This document shows, in pieces, positions 16,883-24,505 of a stretch of 64,000 nt of DNA. Position 1 is the first letter of the stretch. Each line of letters opens with the position of its first letter. The stretch lies in NCBI GenBank assembly GCA_028224375.1, contig JAOIVW010000009.1:42865-106864 (forward strand), read 5' to 3'. The DNA is from Hellea sp. (GTDB lineage: Bacteria > Pseudomonadota > Alphaproteobacteria > Caulobacterales > Maricaulaceae). The position numbers and the translations under genes were made by a program. The notes beneath the pieces were generated by a model, which was given only the letters and a program-made list of their open reading frames with translations, was not told the origin of the DNA and did not search any database.

Positions 16883-17662
16883 ATGACAAGTTTATCAGAT
16901 ATTGTCGGTGAAAAAATTGTGATCGTGCCTGCGGCGCCAGATGGTCGATTGCGCCGCAGTGACGTCAAGATGTTTGAGGTTTTGTTTCAACACTTACTAG
17001 ACGTGTATTTTTACGTTAAAGATAATGATGGCAACTGGATAAGTTGTAATGCATGCTGTCTGGAAATCCTAAATTTTTCGCAAGTGTCCGACGTGATTGG
17101 CAAGAATGAGGATGACTTTTTTCCGTATAAAATTGCTCTCGAAATTCGGCGGGAAGATCGAAACATTCTCGCATATGGTCAAAGCGTCTTAAACCGGATT
17201 GAAATCATTCCTAACGCTTTTGGCGATCTCATGTGGGTTCAAACGAATAAGCTTCCGATTTACGATATGAATGGGAATGTCATAGGTATTATAGGCGTCA
17301 CCCGACCCATTTCCAATATGGAGGATTTGCCGCAAGAGTTTGAGCTTTTCAGCGAAACAGTCGCGTTTATTCGGGCTAATTTGGCGAATACAATCAAAGT
17401 GACAGACTTGGCCAATGTCATGAAATTATCAGAAAATCAGTTCCGGCGTAAATTTAAGCAAGAGTTCGGAGTCACGCCCCAACAATTTGTTTTGCGCGCC
17501 CGTCTACAGGCCGCAGGGCATTTGCTGCGCAGCGGCACTGAGCCTATCGCTATTATTGCCTTAGAGAGCGGTTTTTCCGATCAGAGCTATTTTACAAGAC
17601 AATTTAAGCAGTTTTTTGGCGAAACGCCTTTGCAATATCGTCGGCGCTGGATCAATAATTGA
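16883..17662 (+). CDS. PAS domain-containing AraC-family transcriptional regulator
   Basis: Transcription factor of 259 aa. A single PAS sensor domain occupies about residues 25-145 (FYVKDNDGNWISCN, VIGKNEDDFFP, IPIYDMNGNVIGIIGVTRPI-type ending). An AraC/XylS double helix-turn-helix domain follows (about 160-257: IKVTDLANVMKLSENQFRRKF and PIAIIALESGFSDQSYFTRQF, then GETPLQYRRRW). It is the only plus-strand gene inside the GTA region and is divergent from the portal gene. It may control gp3-gp15 from the shared intergenic region; this is inference from position. The PAS ligand is unknown. Confidence 0.93.
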   Translation: MTSLSDIVGEKIVIVPAAPDGRLRRSDVKMFEVLFQHLLDVYFYVKDNDGNWISCNACCLEILNFSQVSDVIGKNEDDFFPYKIALEIRREDRNILAYGQSVLNRIEIIPNAFGDLMWVQTNKLPIYDMNGNVIGIIGVTRPISNMEDLPQEFELFSETVAFIRANLANTIKVTDLANVMKLSENQFRRKFKQEFGVTPQQFVLRARLQAAGHLLRSGTEPIAIIALESGFSDQSYFTRQFKQFFGETPLQYRRRWINN

Positions 17663-17804
17663 TAAGCTACATGGTGGAATAGTTATAAAATTAACCCCAT
17701 TCCTTCTATCTCATGAGGTCGATACGTGTAGTTTGGTGTAACTTGCCCCCAAGCAACTAGAAATGCCCCAGAAAACTCAAACAAGTCTATTGGGCTTGTC
17801 AAAG

Positions 17805-17844
17805 CCTCATTGCAATCATATCCCACACTATGATTGTAATGAGG
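17805..17844 (+). terminator. Long inverted repeat downstream of the AraC gene
   Basis: Two 16-base arms (17805-17820 and 17829-17844) pair with one mismatch around an 8-base loop and are followed on the plus strand by TGTTTTG. It sits about 140 bp after the PAS-AraC stop, where it could end that transcript. The weak T-run leaves open that it is a small repeat or operator. The rest of 17663-17941 shows no gene. Confidence 0.45.
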
Positions 17845-17941
17845 TGTTTTGATAAACGGGTTAGGGAGTCCTAAATCTTAATCTAAAATACATTGAAAAG
17901 CGCCCGCGTCACGCCGCCCTGAAGCGTCTTAAACTTGACCC

Positions 17942-18340
17942 CTACACCGCAAGTGCAATTGAGGGTTTGGTATATGTCCACTCTTTAGGTTCAACTTTAG
18001 CCTGTCTACCCTGCGCAGGGAGCGGCGTGTCCGACATGGTCCATTTCATAATCATAGTGAGGATTTCGCTTTTATTGGCGAGACTATCCAGGTTCTTGCG
18101 CAAATCTTTGATACTTGTGTCAAAGTGAACGGAGCTTGTTTGTCTGTCTATCTTGGACTTATTTATTGTCAGCCAATCAACCGCAAAGCTATCCGTGAGC
18201 ATTATGTTGGGCGCAAATTTATCCCGCAAATCATGCGCTGCCTGTTTAAAGGTCGACAGCTCGTCCCGTCGTTCCATCTTTTTTGACGCCACCATCACAG
18301 CCAATAATGTGATGACGTCAGTCCAATTTTGAGCGCGCAT
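17942..18340 (-). CDS. Hypothetical protein, possibly TerB-like
   Basis: Unrecognised protein of 132 aa, cytoplasmic, no membrane segment. The first 35 residues (WTDVITLLAVMVASKKMERRDELSTF) resemble the helical start of TerB-like/tellurite-resistance domains, but the acidic metal-binding residues are not clear, so this is only a hint. The C-terminal 30 residues look disordered (Pro/Lys-rich). The start at 18340 has a GGGAG Shine-Dalgarno; the frame is open 72 bases further upstream. It lies in the group of non-GTA genes between gp2 and gp3. Confidence 0.6.
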   Translation of the reverse strand: MRAQNWTDVITLLAVMVASKKMERRDELSTFKQAAHDLRDKFAPNIMLTDSFAVDWLTINKSKIDRQTSSVHFDTSIKDLRKNLDSLANKSEILTMIMKWTMSDTPLPAQGRQAKVEPKEWTYTKPSIALAV

Positions 18341-18535
18341 AATAATCTCCCATATGTGACCGCGCGGCTTGCTCGGACATCTTACTCCCATAAGGCCAGC
18401 CCAAACGCACAACGCGCATATTCTCTATGGAGGATACCACCTGAACGGAGTCTACAGCCAAAGACCCATCCCGTTAACGTCTATTCATTATAAATACCGA
18501 TCAAAAAACCGATATGCGCTTGCGCGCCGCCTTAT

Positions 18536-18961
18536 TTAAGCGGCTGAAAACAAGCTTTGTGTCGCTGAGCGGTTGCCCAGCAATGACCTGGCAAGGCCGT
18601 AATTCTTTTTTAAGGCTTTGCGCATGGTCTCATCCCCTATCATAGAGGCAATTGTTATCGCGCCGCGGTAAGCTTCGACGGCATGCTCTAGAGCATCTGT
18701 ATCATGATTGGCGCGGCCAAGCTTTAGCAGCGTGTCCCCTAAGGATTGCTGCACTTCAGCATTTTCGCGGGGCATATGATCAATGGAATAAAGCTCTTGA
18801 GCGGAGCGCAAAGCATTGACGGCCTGAATGAGAGGCTGCGTGTCACCGGTCTGCGAGGCGAGAGTCACCATGTGACCCGCCAATTCACGATTTAACTTCG
18901 CCAATTCATTATTTGTTTTTTTTAAATTACGTTCCAAATCAAGCTTCTTCATTTCTAACAC
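18536..18961 (-). CDS. TPR-like helical protein, function unknown
   Basis: Protein of 141 aa, almost entirely helical. An N-terminal coiled coil (residues 5-32) is followed by two to three TPR-like helix pairs (AVNALRSAQELYSID, VQQSLGDTLLKLGRAN, ALEHAVEAYRGAITIAS). TPR-like repeats bind protein partners; no partner can be named. The GTG start at 18961 is supported by GGGAG seven bases upstream; an in-frame ATG lies nine bases downstream. It is in the insertion between GTA gp2 and gp3. Confidence 0.7.
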   Translation of the reverse strand: MLEMKKLDLERNLKKTNNELAKLNRELAGHMVTLASQTGDTQPLIQAVNALRSAQELYSIDHMPRENAEVQQSLGDTLLKLGRANHDTDALEHAVEAYRGAITIASMIGDETMRKALKKNYGLARSLLGNRSATQSLFSAA

Positions 18962-19018
18962 AGTTGCGCTCCCACACGATTACGTTCGTAATTTTGGCAG
19001 TTTACAGTTAATGTGAAG

Positions 19019-19531
19019 TTAAATTGCAGACTCTAAACGCGCAAAAATGCGCTCTGCAGCTTGAGCGAAATCTGCCCGTGTGCGCACGCGAATAAGCGGC
19101 AAGCCCGACGCCTCAAAGATACCGTCTTTCAAGGCATCCGCCTCCATCGCAGCTTTATTATGACTGCTCCCGTCCAGCTCTATCGCCGCAATGGGCGCGC
19201 CATATTTATCGGTTATAAGATAGTCGACATGGCGGGATTTAACGCGGCCGCGCAAAGCCCATTTCGCCTGCCCTTTAATATTGCGCTTAACGCGTAGAAT
19301 ATCCTCGAGCCGGACTTTACCGTGAAGGTGATAGTCTTGCGGGAGGGCCCGGCGTAATGCGGCAAAGAACTCACGTTCGGATGTGTTGACGAATAAAGAC
19401 TCAACACGTTCAAAACAGGCATAGACCCGCGCGTCAGAGGCTTGCGTTTTGGGCGGTGTGAACCCTTTGGACCGAAAGGATAAGAGGCAAAGCCCGCTTA
19501 TGACCACGATGATGAAAACCATTTCTAACAT
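19019..19531 (-). CDS. DUF2726 domain protein with nuclease-like core
   Basis: Membrane-anchored protein of 170 aa. Residues 1-18 form one hydrophobic helix, and the rest matches DUF2726. The domain has the layout of a PD-(D/E)XK nuclease: an N-terminal helix with Glu (TSEREFFAALRRAL), then Asp in SRHVDYLITDKYG and a Glu-x-Asp strand in IAAIELDGSSHN, then a final strand LPLIRVRTR. Nuclease activity of this family has not been shown to my knowledge. It is located directly after the terminase gene with 28 bp between, so it may be read on the same transcript. Confidence 0.85.
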   Translation of the reverse strand: MLEMVFIIVVISGLCLLSFRSKGFTPPKTQASDARVYACFERVESLFVNTSEREFFAALRRALPQDYHLHGKVRLEDILRVKRNIKGQAKWALRGRVKSRHVDYLITDKYGAPIAAIELDGSSHNKAAMEADALKDGIFEASGLPLIRVRTRADFAQAAERIFARLESAI

Positions 19532-19559
19532 GCCCCATAATAGAACATATCATGAACAA

Positions 19560-20924
19560 TTACAATTGCCTTATACGCGGCGTAGCCCGAGATTTCAGCA
19601 TTAATTCGGTCACGGCCCAGACTAGGGCGTCCGCTCTGTCCGGGCTATGGTTTGAAGCTTTGGTGCCCATCGCCGCAAGCTCATCTTCGAGCGGCATAAA
19701 GCGGCCGCAATGCGCCACCCGGCCTTGCTCATAAAGCAGCGCCACAGGTTCAGCGCGTATGGCCTTGCTGCGACTGGCATAGACATTGCGCACGGGCATG
19801 GACGGGTCGAGCATGTTTAAAACAGAGCTGACCAGTTCCCCGCCCTGATTAGTTTCTGCTACGATGTAATCTGCCTCCCAGCCTCTCGCGAGGGACAGCG
19901 CCGCTTTGGCCCATCCTTCGGGCGAGCGGCCTTGGACGGTGCCGTCATGCAGGATGAAGGCTTTGGCCTTGCGCCCCTCCCCGCGCAGCCCTGCAACGAT
20001 TAGCCCGCAGGCATCAGAATTTGCGCCCGAGGTCACAGGCGGATCAATGGCGAGAATAATCCGCTCGCAATCGGGCCGCTCATCGGTGTAAGCCGCCTCC
20101 AACATGGAGCGTGTCCAAAGCGCGCCGTCAAGGTCTTCAATATATTCACCGCTGAGTTCCTGCCGCCCCAGCCGCGTGCCGCCATAGGCTTCCTCCATCG
20201 CCGAGAGAAATGTCGGCGCGAGATTATCTTCATTATCAGCCGTGCTGCCGCGCGAGATTAAAAGCCCTTTGGCAGCTAATAATTTTTTAAGCGCAGGCAC
20301 AGGCTTGGGTGTTGTTGTCAACACAAGCTGCGGATTGGTGCCAAGGCGCAGCGCTAAACGTAGATTGGAAAGCGTCTGTTCAGGATAGGTCCAAGCGCAG
20401 AACTCATCCGCCCAAGCGGCGTCAAATTGCGGCCCGCGCAAACCGTCAGGATCTTCTGCCGTAAACACATGCCCCACCGCGCCGTTTGGCCACTTTAATT
20501 GTCGGCGGCTAGGAGAAAAATGCGGTCGCTCTGATTGATAGCCAATATTCCTAAGCCCGCTCTCGCCTTCAATCATGACCTCACGCGCATCATGAAAGGT
20601 CGGGGCGACGAGTGCGATGCGGGATTTGCCATGAACCGTCACTTGCTCGCGTATCCATTCCGCGCCTGTGCGGGTTTTCCCTGAGCCTCGTCCGCCCAAT
20701 AATAACCACATCAGCCAATCATCGCTGGCCGGGATTTGATGGGGCCGCGCGTAAATCTCCCAAAGCTTCTTAACATCCGCAAGCTTAGTGCTCGGTGTCA
20801 GGCGCTTTAGATAGTCTTCCGGCGTTTGGCCCCGCCGCTCCAATTCCTCTCGGAGATAGGAGACGGATAAGCTCTCGCTTAAGACGGTCCCGGTCTTCGG
20901 GCATAAGCGGGGGGAGGTCTTCAT
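19560..20924 (-). CDS. GTA gp2: terminase large subunit
   Basis: Packaging ATPase/nuclease that fills GTA heads. From the ATG at 20924 it has 454 aa: Walker A GGRGSGKT (77-84), Walker B-type AAWADEF, coupling motif TTTPKP, and a C-terminal RNase H-like nuclease with Asp in RIILAIDPPVTSG. The start is uncertain: the open frame continues to 20987, and GTA homologues usually begin near residue 28, where a TTG lies at 20843. The first 80 codons overlap gp1 in another frame. It is followed not by the portal but by three unrelated minus-strand genes. Confidence 0.93.
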   Translation of the reverse strand: MKTSPRLCPKTGTVLSESLSVSYLREELERRGQTPEDYLKRLTPSTKLADVKKLWEIYARPHQIPASDDWLMWLLLGGRGSGKTRTGAEWIREQVTVHGKSRIALVAPTFHDAREVMIEGESGLRNIGYQSERPHFSPSRRQLKWPNGAVGHVFTAEDPDGLRGPQFDAAWADEFCAWTYPEQTLSNLRLALRLGTNPQLVLTTTPKPVPALKKLLAAKGLLISRGSTADNEDNLAPTFLSAMEEAYGGTRLGRQELSGEYIEDLDGALWTRSMLEAAYTDERPDCERIILAIDPPVTSGANSDACGLIVAGLRGEGRKAKAFILHDGTVQGRSPEGWAKAALSLARGWEADYIVAETNQGGELVSSVLNMLDPSMPVRNVYASRSKAIRAEPVALLYEQGRVAHCGRFMPLEDELAAMGTKASNHSPDRADALVWAVTELMLKSRATPRIRQL

Positions 20925-21135
20925 AGCGGGAGTATTTCTGTGATGTTTGGGTCTCTTCTTGGCGTTGATTATGAAGTTCCAAAGCATGTATGGCTTTTAG
21001 CTGTAGGATAAAGGCGCGCGCACATTGCTCCATATTGGACAGTTCAAGTTCGGCTTCAGTGTCAGCCAATCTGCCTGTCTCAGTCATCAGCCGCGCGGCG
21101 GCATGAGTCAGCACGTCAGGGGAAAGGAATGTCAT
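20785..21135 (-). CDS. GTA gp1: putative small terminase subunit
   Basis: Protein of 116 aa in the gp1 position of RcGTA-type clusters, where gp1 has been identified as the small terminase. A helical N-terminal half (TETGRLADTEAELELSNMEQCARAFILQLKAIHAL) could form the coiled-coil oligomerisation core, followed by a charged helix (PEDRDRLKRELIRLLS) and a flexible tail. No classical DNA-binding motif was seen, as expected for GTA TerS. The 3' part overlaps the possible 5' part of gp2. Identification rests on position and helical type. Confidence 0.65.
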   Translation of the reverse strand: MTFLSPDVLTHAAARLMTETGRLADTEAELELSNMEQCARAFILQLKAIHALELHNQRQEETQTSQKYSRYEDLPPLMPEDRDRLKRELIRLLSPRGIGAAGPNAGRLSKAPDTEH

Positions 21136-21177
21136 AGCGCATCCTAAGCCCGAAGCGCCGCGCCAAGGATTGAGTTT

Positions 21178-21918
21178 CTAAAACCCGCGCCCTGCCGCGC
21201 TTCCGTAATGTTTGACCAGAGCATTGAGCCCGAGCCTGAGCAAGGTCAGCCCGCTACCTGCGGCCCACTTCTCCGCGCGTTCAACCTGCTCCAGCCTTTG
21301 GTCGTGGCAACAGACGGCCAGAACCGCCTTATCAAGCCCCTCTCCCATCGCGGCGGTCGCGGCTTGCAGTTTCTTGCCAGCATCTAAACGGCGAATATGA
21401 CTGTCTTCAACCCCGCCATCATAGCCCGTTTTATCCTCGCCTGCGCTCATGTAATTTTGCGAATTGATGTGGCCATGCCCTGCGGCGGCATAATCCCGAG
21501 CGAGTGTGTGACCCGCCTCTTGCTGTGCGGCGGTCAGGAAAGGCTCGCCGCGATGATCTTTACGGCGGCAGATGCGATCAAACGCGCTCATGCCGTGATT
21601 GATGGCGGCGGCGCGCTTCACACCTCCTGGCACATAGAGTTCGCGCTCCTCCATATCTCTGTGTTGGCGCCCATGGTCTCCGCCAGATTTCAGGCGCCGC
21701 GCAAAACTCTCAGTCACGCGGTAGCCCAGCTCTGTGGATTGTAACCCGCCAAAACTCGTTAGCTGCTGAAAGCTCTCGCGGCTGACCCAGCGCAAAGGCC
21801 GCTTTCGCCGATCCCCATAGGCATAGGCTGGATAAGCATCCCCTTCGCCTGACTTAACAATCACGGCGCTTTTCTCGGCCAGATTTGCCGCCAAGTGACG
21901 GTCGGATACACTTAGCAT
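21178..21918 (-). CDS. DUF6456 protein, GafZ / GafA C-terminal-like GTA activator
   Basis: Protein of 246 aa whose C-terminal half (about 115-243) matches DUF6456: HRGEPFLTAAQQEAGHTLARDY, a central helix, then AVCCHDQRLEQVERAEKW and LTLLRLGLNALVKHYG. The N-terminal part (1-100) may be another HTH-like domain. By my knowledge of the family, this domain corresponds to the C-terminal part of Rhodobacter GafA and to Caulobacter GafZ, which activates GTA transcription by antitermination. Here it overlaps the DnaA-like HTH gene by 7 bp and lies 42 bp before gp1. The GafZ assignment is inference from domain and context. Confidence 0.82.
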   Translation of the reverse strand: MLSVSDRHLAANLAEKSAVIVKSGEGDAYPAYAYGDRRKRPLRWVSRESFQQLTSFGGLQSTELGYRVTESFARRLKSGGDHGRQHRDMEERELYVPGGVKRAAAINHGMSAFDRICRRKDHRGEPFLTAAQQEAGHTLARDYAAAGHGHINSQNYMSAGEDKTGYDGGVEDSHIRRLDAGKKLQAATAAMGEGLDKAVLAVCCHDQRLEQVERAEKWAAGSGLTLLRLGLNALVKHYGSAAGRGF

Positions 21919-22277
21919 AATTCAGCCTCTTCACTATTTTGGGTCTGCGCCGGCGGGGCTTGGCGCAGAAAGTTTTCAAGCCGAATGAGCTTTGAGTCAA
22001 AGACGGGGTCATCGCGCTGTTCTTCTATCAGGCGGCAGGCATGTGACACCGTTGTATAATGGCGCTCAAAAAGCTCAGCGATGCGCTGTTTGGTCAGGCC
22101 GTAAACACAGCGCATCAGATACATCGCAATCTGGCGCGCATAGCTAACCTCGCTTGTGCCTTTGAGTTTCGAGGACAAGACAAAGCTCGGCACGGCAAAT
22201 TCCATCGCGACCGCCGAGACCACCAAGCGGGCACACAACTTATCCGTTACAAGCGAGTTTTTGGTTTTTCGTCGCAT
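21912..22277 (-). CDS. DnaA domain IV-like HTH protein, GafY / GafA N-terminal-like
   Basis: DNA-binding protein of 121 aa resembling only the C-terminal domain IV of DnaA: SYARQIAMYLMRCVYGLTKQ followed by the signature-like RHYTTVSHACRLIEEQ (about 68-83). No AAA+ domain is present, so it is not the replication initiator. GafY of Caulobacter and the N-terminal part of GafA, which bind GTA promoters, have this type of fold. The start at 22277 has GAGG 9 bases upstream; the open frame extends 36 bases more. It forms an overlapping pair with the DUF6456 gene at the head of the GTA cluster. The regulatory role is inferred. Confidence 0.82.
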   Translation of the reverse strand: MRRKTKNSLVTDKLCARLVVSAVAMEFAVPSFVLSSKLKGTSEVSYARQIAMYLMRCVYGLTKQRIAELFERHYTTVSHACRLIEEQRDDPVFDSKLIRLENFLRQAPPAQTQNSEEAELC

Positions 22278-22411
22278 AAATATCCTCACATCAAAGCATG
22301 TGCAGATTAACATAGCTTTGCATTATGAGGATTATATTCCTATTTTAAGAAATAGCGAGTCTTAGATGACTTTAATATAGGAGAGGATGCGCGGAGCTTA
22401 ACACTCTGGTT

Positions 22412-22933
22412 TTAGGCGTATTTTTGAACCTTTGCAGGCTGCATCGCGGGAAGCTCTGACAGTTTCACAAGATGATCATAACCAAGGATAACATTGATAT
22501 CGGTGCCGTTATCCGAGAGTGGAAGGCGAATCCAAAACTGCGCAAAGTGATTACCCTGCGGGGTCCCTGGACGCGTCACGCCCGCAAAGGGACGGCGCTT
22601 ATCCACCACCTGTCCCAAGACACGGTCCCAATAAGCACAGCGATCACCCAGCGGAAGCTCATCTATATATTGGCCTTGAATTTCATCCATATAGAGGTTC
22701 CAAAACCCTGTCCCCGCCAAACGATATTTAAAACGGCGATCACTATTTTGGTCACATTCACCAGGCTCAATATCAAGCAGGCTGGTCATGGTCAGTTGGC
22801 CGACAATATCTTCAGGCAGAATGTCGTGACGCGTTGGAAATACGCCGCCCTTACATTTACTGCGCCAATAGTCATAAAAGCGCTGCTGCTCAGGCAGTAT
22901 CATTTGATGTCTAAGAGCATTCCCTGCCAGCAT
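22412..22933 (-). CDS. PAS_5 family domain protein
   Basis: Protein of 173 aa matching the PAS_5 family common in Alphaproteobacteria. It begins with the usual FYDYWRSKCKGGVFPTRHDILP, then LTMTSLLDIEP, FKYRLAGTGFWNLYMDEIQG and a C-terminal IRLPLSDNGTDINVILGYDH. These short stand-alone PAS proteins have no output domain; functions are mostly unknown. It is upstream of the GTA regulator pair on the same strand, with about 135 bp between, so it could be independently transcribed. Confidence 0.88.
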   Translation of the reverse strand: MLAGNALRHQMILPEQQRFYDYWRSKCKGGVFPTRHDILPEDIVGQLTMTSLLDIEPGECDQNSDRRFKYRLAGTGFWNLYMDEIQGQYIDELPLGDRCAYWDRVLGQVVDKRRPFAGVTRPGTPQGNHFAQFWIRLPLSDNGTDINVILGYDHLVKLSELPAMQPAKVQKYA

Positions 22934-23158
22934 GACCTATTTTCCCCGAACGCTGTTCTCTGATGCGAAGCGATGGACCCCCCATGCCTCAAACTCTGAG
23001 TGAATCGCGTCGGCATCATAGACAAGGATTTGTTAACCCTTTTTAAAGATTAATACGAAATTAACCCTGTTTTTTCGTTTCGGAACCGATTCGTTTAGGC
23101 GTGAGAGAGAAATCTTGGAAAATTCATCTTAATCGAATGAATGTCATGATTGAGTTTT

Positions 23159-23977
23159 TTACAAACTGTATAAGGTGGCAAGGCTAATTCCGCTTCGATA
23201 AGCCAAGAAAAAGAGGAAAAAAATAACCAGTTGCAGGGCCCCACTAAAGACAGCGCGCGGCCAGTTATCCGCCCAAGTTCGACGCGTAGCTAAAACCAAA
23301 TACAGAAATATGCCTCCGAAAAGTAAGCTTCGCATCAGCGAGTCAGGTGTCCAAGTATTTGGAAGTTTAAAGGCGATTGTTAATAGGGCGAAAGTCCAAA
23401 GTATTAGGAAGCTTAAATTATAAGTCGAAAAAATCATGTGTTTTCCGAATTGCGGTACAGCCTTAGGGCGAGACAAATAGCTTCCCAAAGCCAAGAAAGG
23501 AATAGCTAGAAACAAAAAAGCTCTAGAGTTGTTTTTGACAGAAACATCATATTTGATGGCTAGCTCATTACGGCTTAAATCTAAGTCGGCCATTCTTTCC
23601 ATTGCTAGAACGTTTACATAATTCGAGTTTTCCGATGTCATATTTGCAAAAAACCATTTTGCGGGAATATAAAAGATATCAAATACTGGCGCGAAAACAA
23701 AAAATATGACTGTGACAATCAAGAAGATCTGTACAGGTGAAAGAAATGGCTTTCGAATGCCGCTAAGATAATCAGCGGATAATTGACCTGGCCGAATTAA
23801 AAACGCCTTTAGCGTTCGGTATATCTTACTGTCCAAATTTGTCAGACCAGAGAAAAAGCCGCCAATATATCGCGTTACATGAAAGTCTTCGTCAGACAGA
23901 ACTTTTTCACCGCAATCATGGCAGTAAACCCCTGCAATATCAGTGCTGCAATTTTTACACGTCCTACCCATACCCAA
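23159..23977 (-). CDS. DUF3667 membrane protein with N-terminal zinc ribbon
   Basis: Inner-membrane protein of 272 aa. The N-terminus has a zinc ribbon (CKNCSTDIAGVYCHDCGEK, about 6-24), then the DUF3667 signature: SKIYRTLKAFLIRPGQLSADYLSGIRKPFLSP-type text around 50-85. Four to five hydrophobic segments fill the rest (about 82-105, 150-165, 190-210, 220-235, 250-268). The family's function is unknown. The start is ATG at 23977 or six bases downstream. It stands alone between about 200-bp gaps; base use is more A/T-rich than neighbours. Confidence 0.85.
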   Translation of the reverse strand: MGMGRTCKNCSTDIAGVYCHDCGEKVLSDEDFHVTRYIGGFFSGLTNLDSKIYRTLKAFLIRPGQLSADYLSGIRKPFLSPVQIFLIVTVIFFVFAPVFDIFYIPAKWFFANMTSENSNYVNVLAMERMADLDLSRNELAIKYDVSVKNNSRAFLFLAIPFLALGSYLSRPKAVPQFGKHMIFSTYNLSFLILWTFALLTIAFKLPNTWTPDSLMRSLLFGGIFLYLVLATRRTWADNWPRAVFSGALQLVIFFLFFLAYRSGISLATLYSL

Positions 23978-24070
23978 AAGCTATCCAGCCTTCAATAAAT
24001 TGCAACCTTATTCAGACATTCTTGCATAAGGTCGTCTCGACGGTTTGGTAGTGATAAGCTGTACCAGTCT

Positions 24071-24505
24071 CTAGCCCCGACTCTTCCCCAAACCCGTCTT
24101 CTTGGCCAAGGCCGAACGGCGTTTCGCATAATTTGGCGCGACCATAGGGTAATCTCTTGGGAGGCCCCATTTTTCGCGGTAAGCTTCGGGGGTCATGTTG
24201 TATTTTACGCGCAGATGCCGCTTAAGCGATTGGAACTGAGAACCATCTTCGAGGCATATCAGGTAATCGTCGGTAAGAGAGTCTTCTATCGGCACAGCAG
24301 GTTCAGGGCGCGGGCCTGTGTCAATTTCAGCCTCCGCCAAGGCGATGCCTTCGACGCTTTCATAAACCGTTTCAATTAGCCCCGGCAGAGCGTCGGCTTT
24401 GATCTGGTTATGGGAGACATAAGCGCGGACGATGTCGGCCGTTATCTCGAGCAGCTCAGACACGCTGATATCCGGCGGCGCCGCATTATTATCCTCGCCG
24501 CTCAT
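24071..24505 (-). CDS. MucR/Ros-family transcriptional regulator
   Basis: MucR family DNA-binding protein, 144 aa. The N-terminal helices promote oligomerisation (SELLEITADIVRAYVSHNQI) and the C-terminal domain has the family hallmark SLKRHLRVKYNMTPEAYREKWGLP followed by DYPMVAPNYAKRRSALAKK. MucR proteins bind AT-rich DNA and act like H-NS. The Ros zinc site is altered: CLED replaces CxxC, and the second His position reads Lys/Tyr, so metal binding may be lost, as in some rhizobial MucR proteins. It overlaps the Mrp operon's last antiporter gene by 4 bp, so it is translationally coupled to it. Confidence 0.93.
   Translation of the reverse strand: MSGEDNNAAPPDISVSELLEITADIVRAYVSHNQIKADALPGLIETVYESVEGIALAEAEIDTGPRPEPAVPIEDSLTDDYLICLEDGSQFQSLKRHLRVKYNMTPEAYREKWGLPRDYPMVAPNYAKRRSALAKKTGLGKSRG

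Noticed and set aside
5258..22277. Interpretation as an ordinary prophage
   Set aside because: No integrase, repressor, lysis or replication genes, and the gene order is that of Rhodobacter-type GTAs with gp12-gp15 tail-tip proteins.
21912..22277. Chromosomal replication initiator DnaA
   Set aside because: Only the domain IV-like HTH is present; there is no AAA+ domain, and the context is the GTA cluster.
23033..23046. CtrA-type box TTAA-N-TTAA
   Set aside because: The spacing is six, not the consensus seven, and the region is A/T-rich, so chance is likely.
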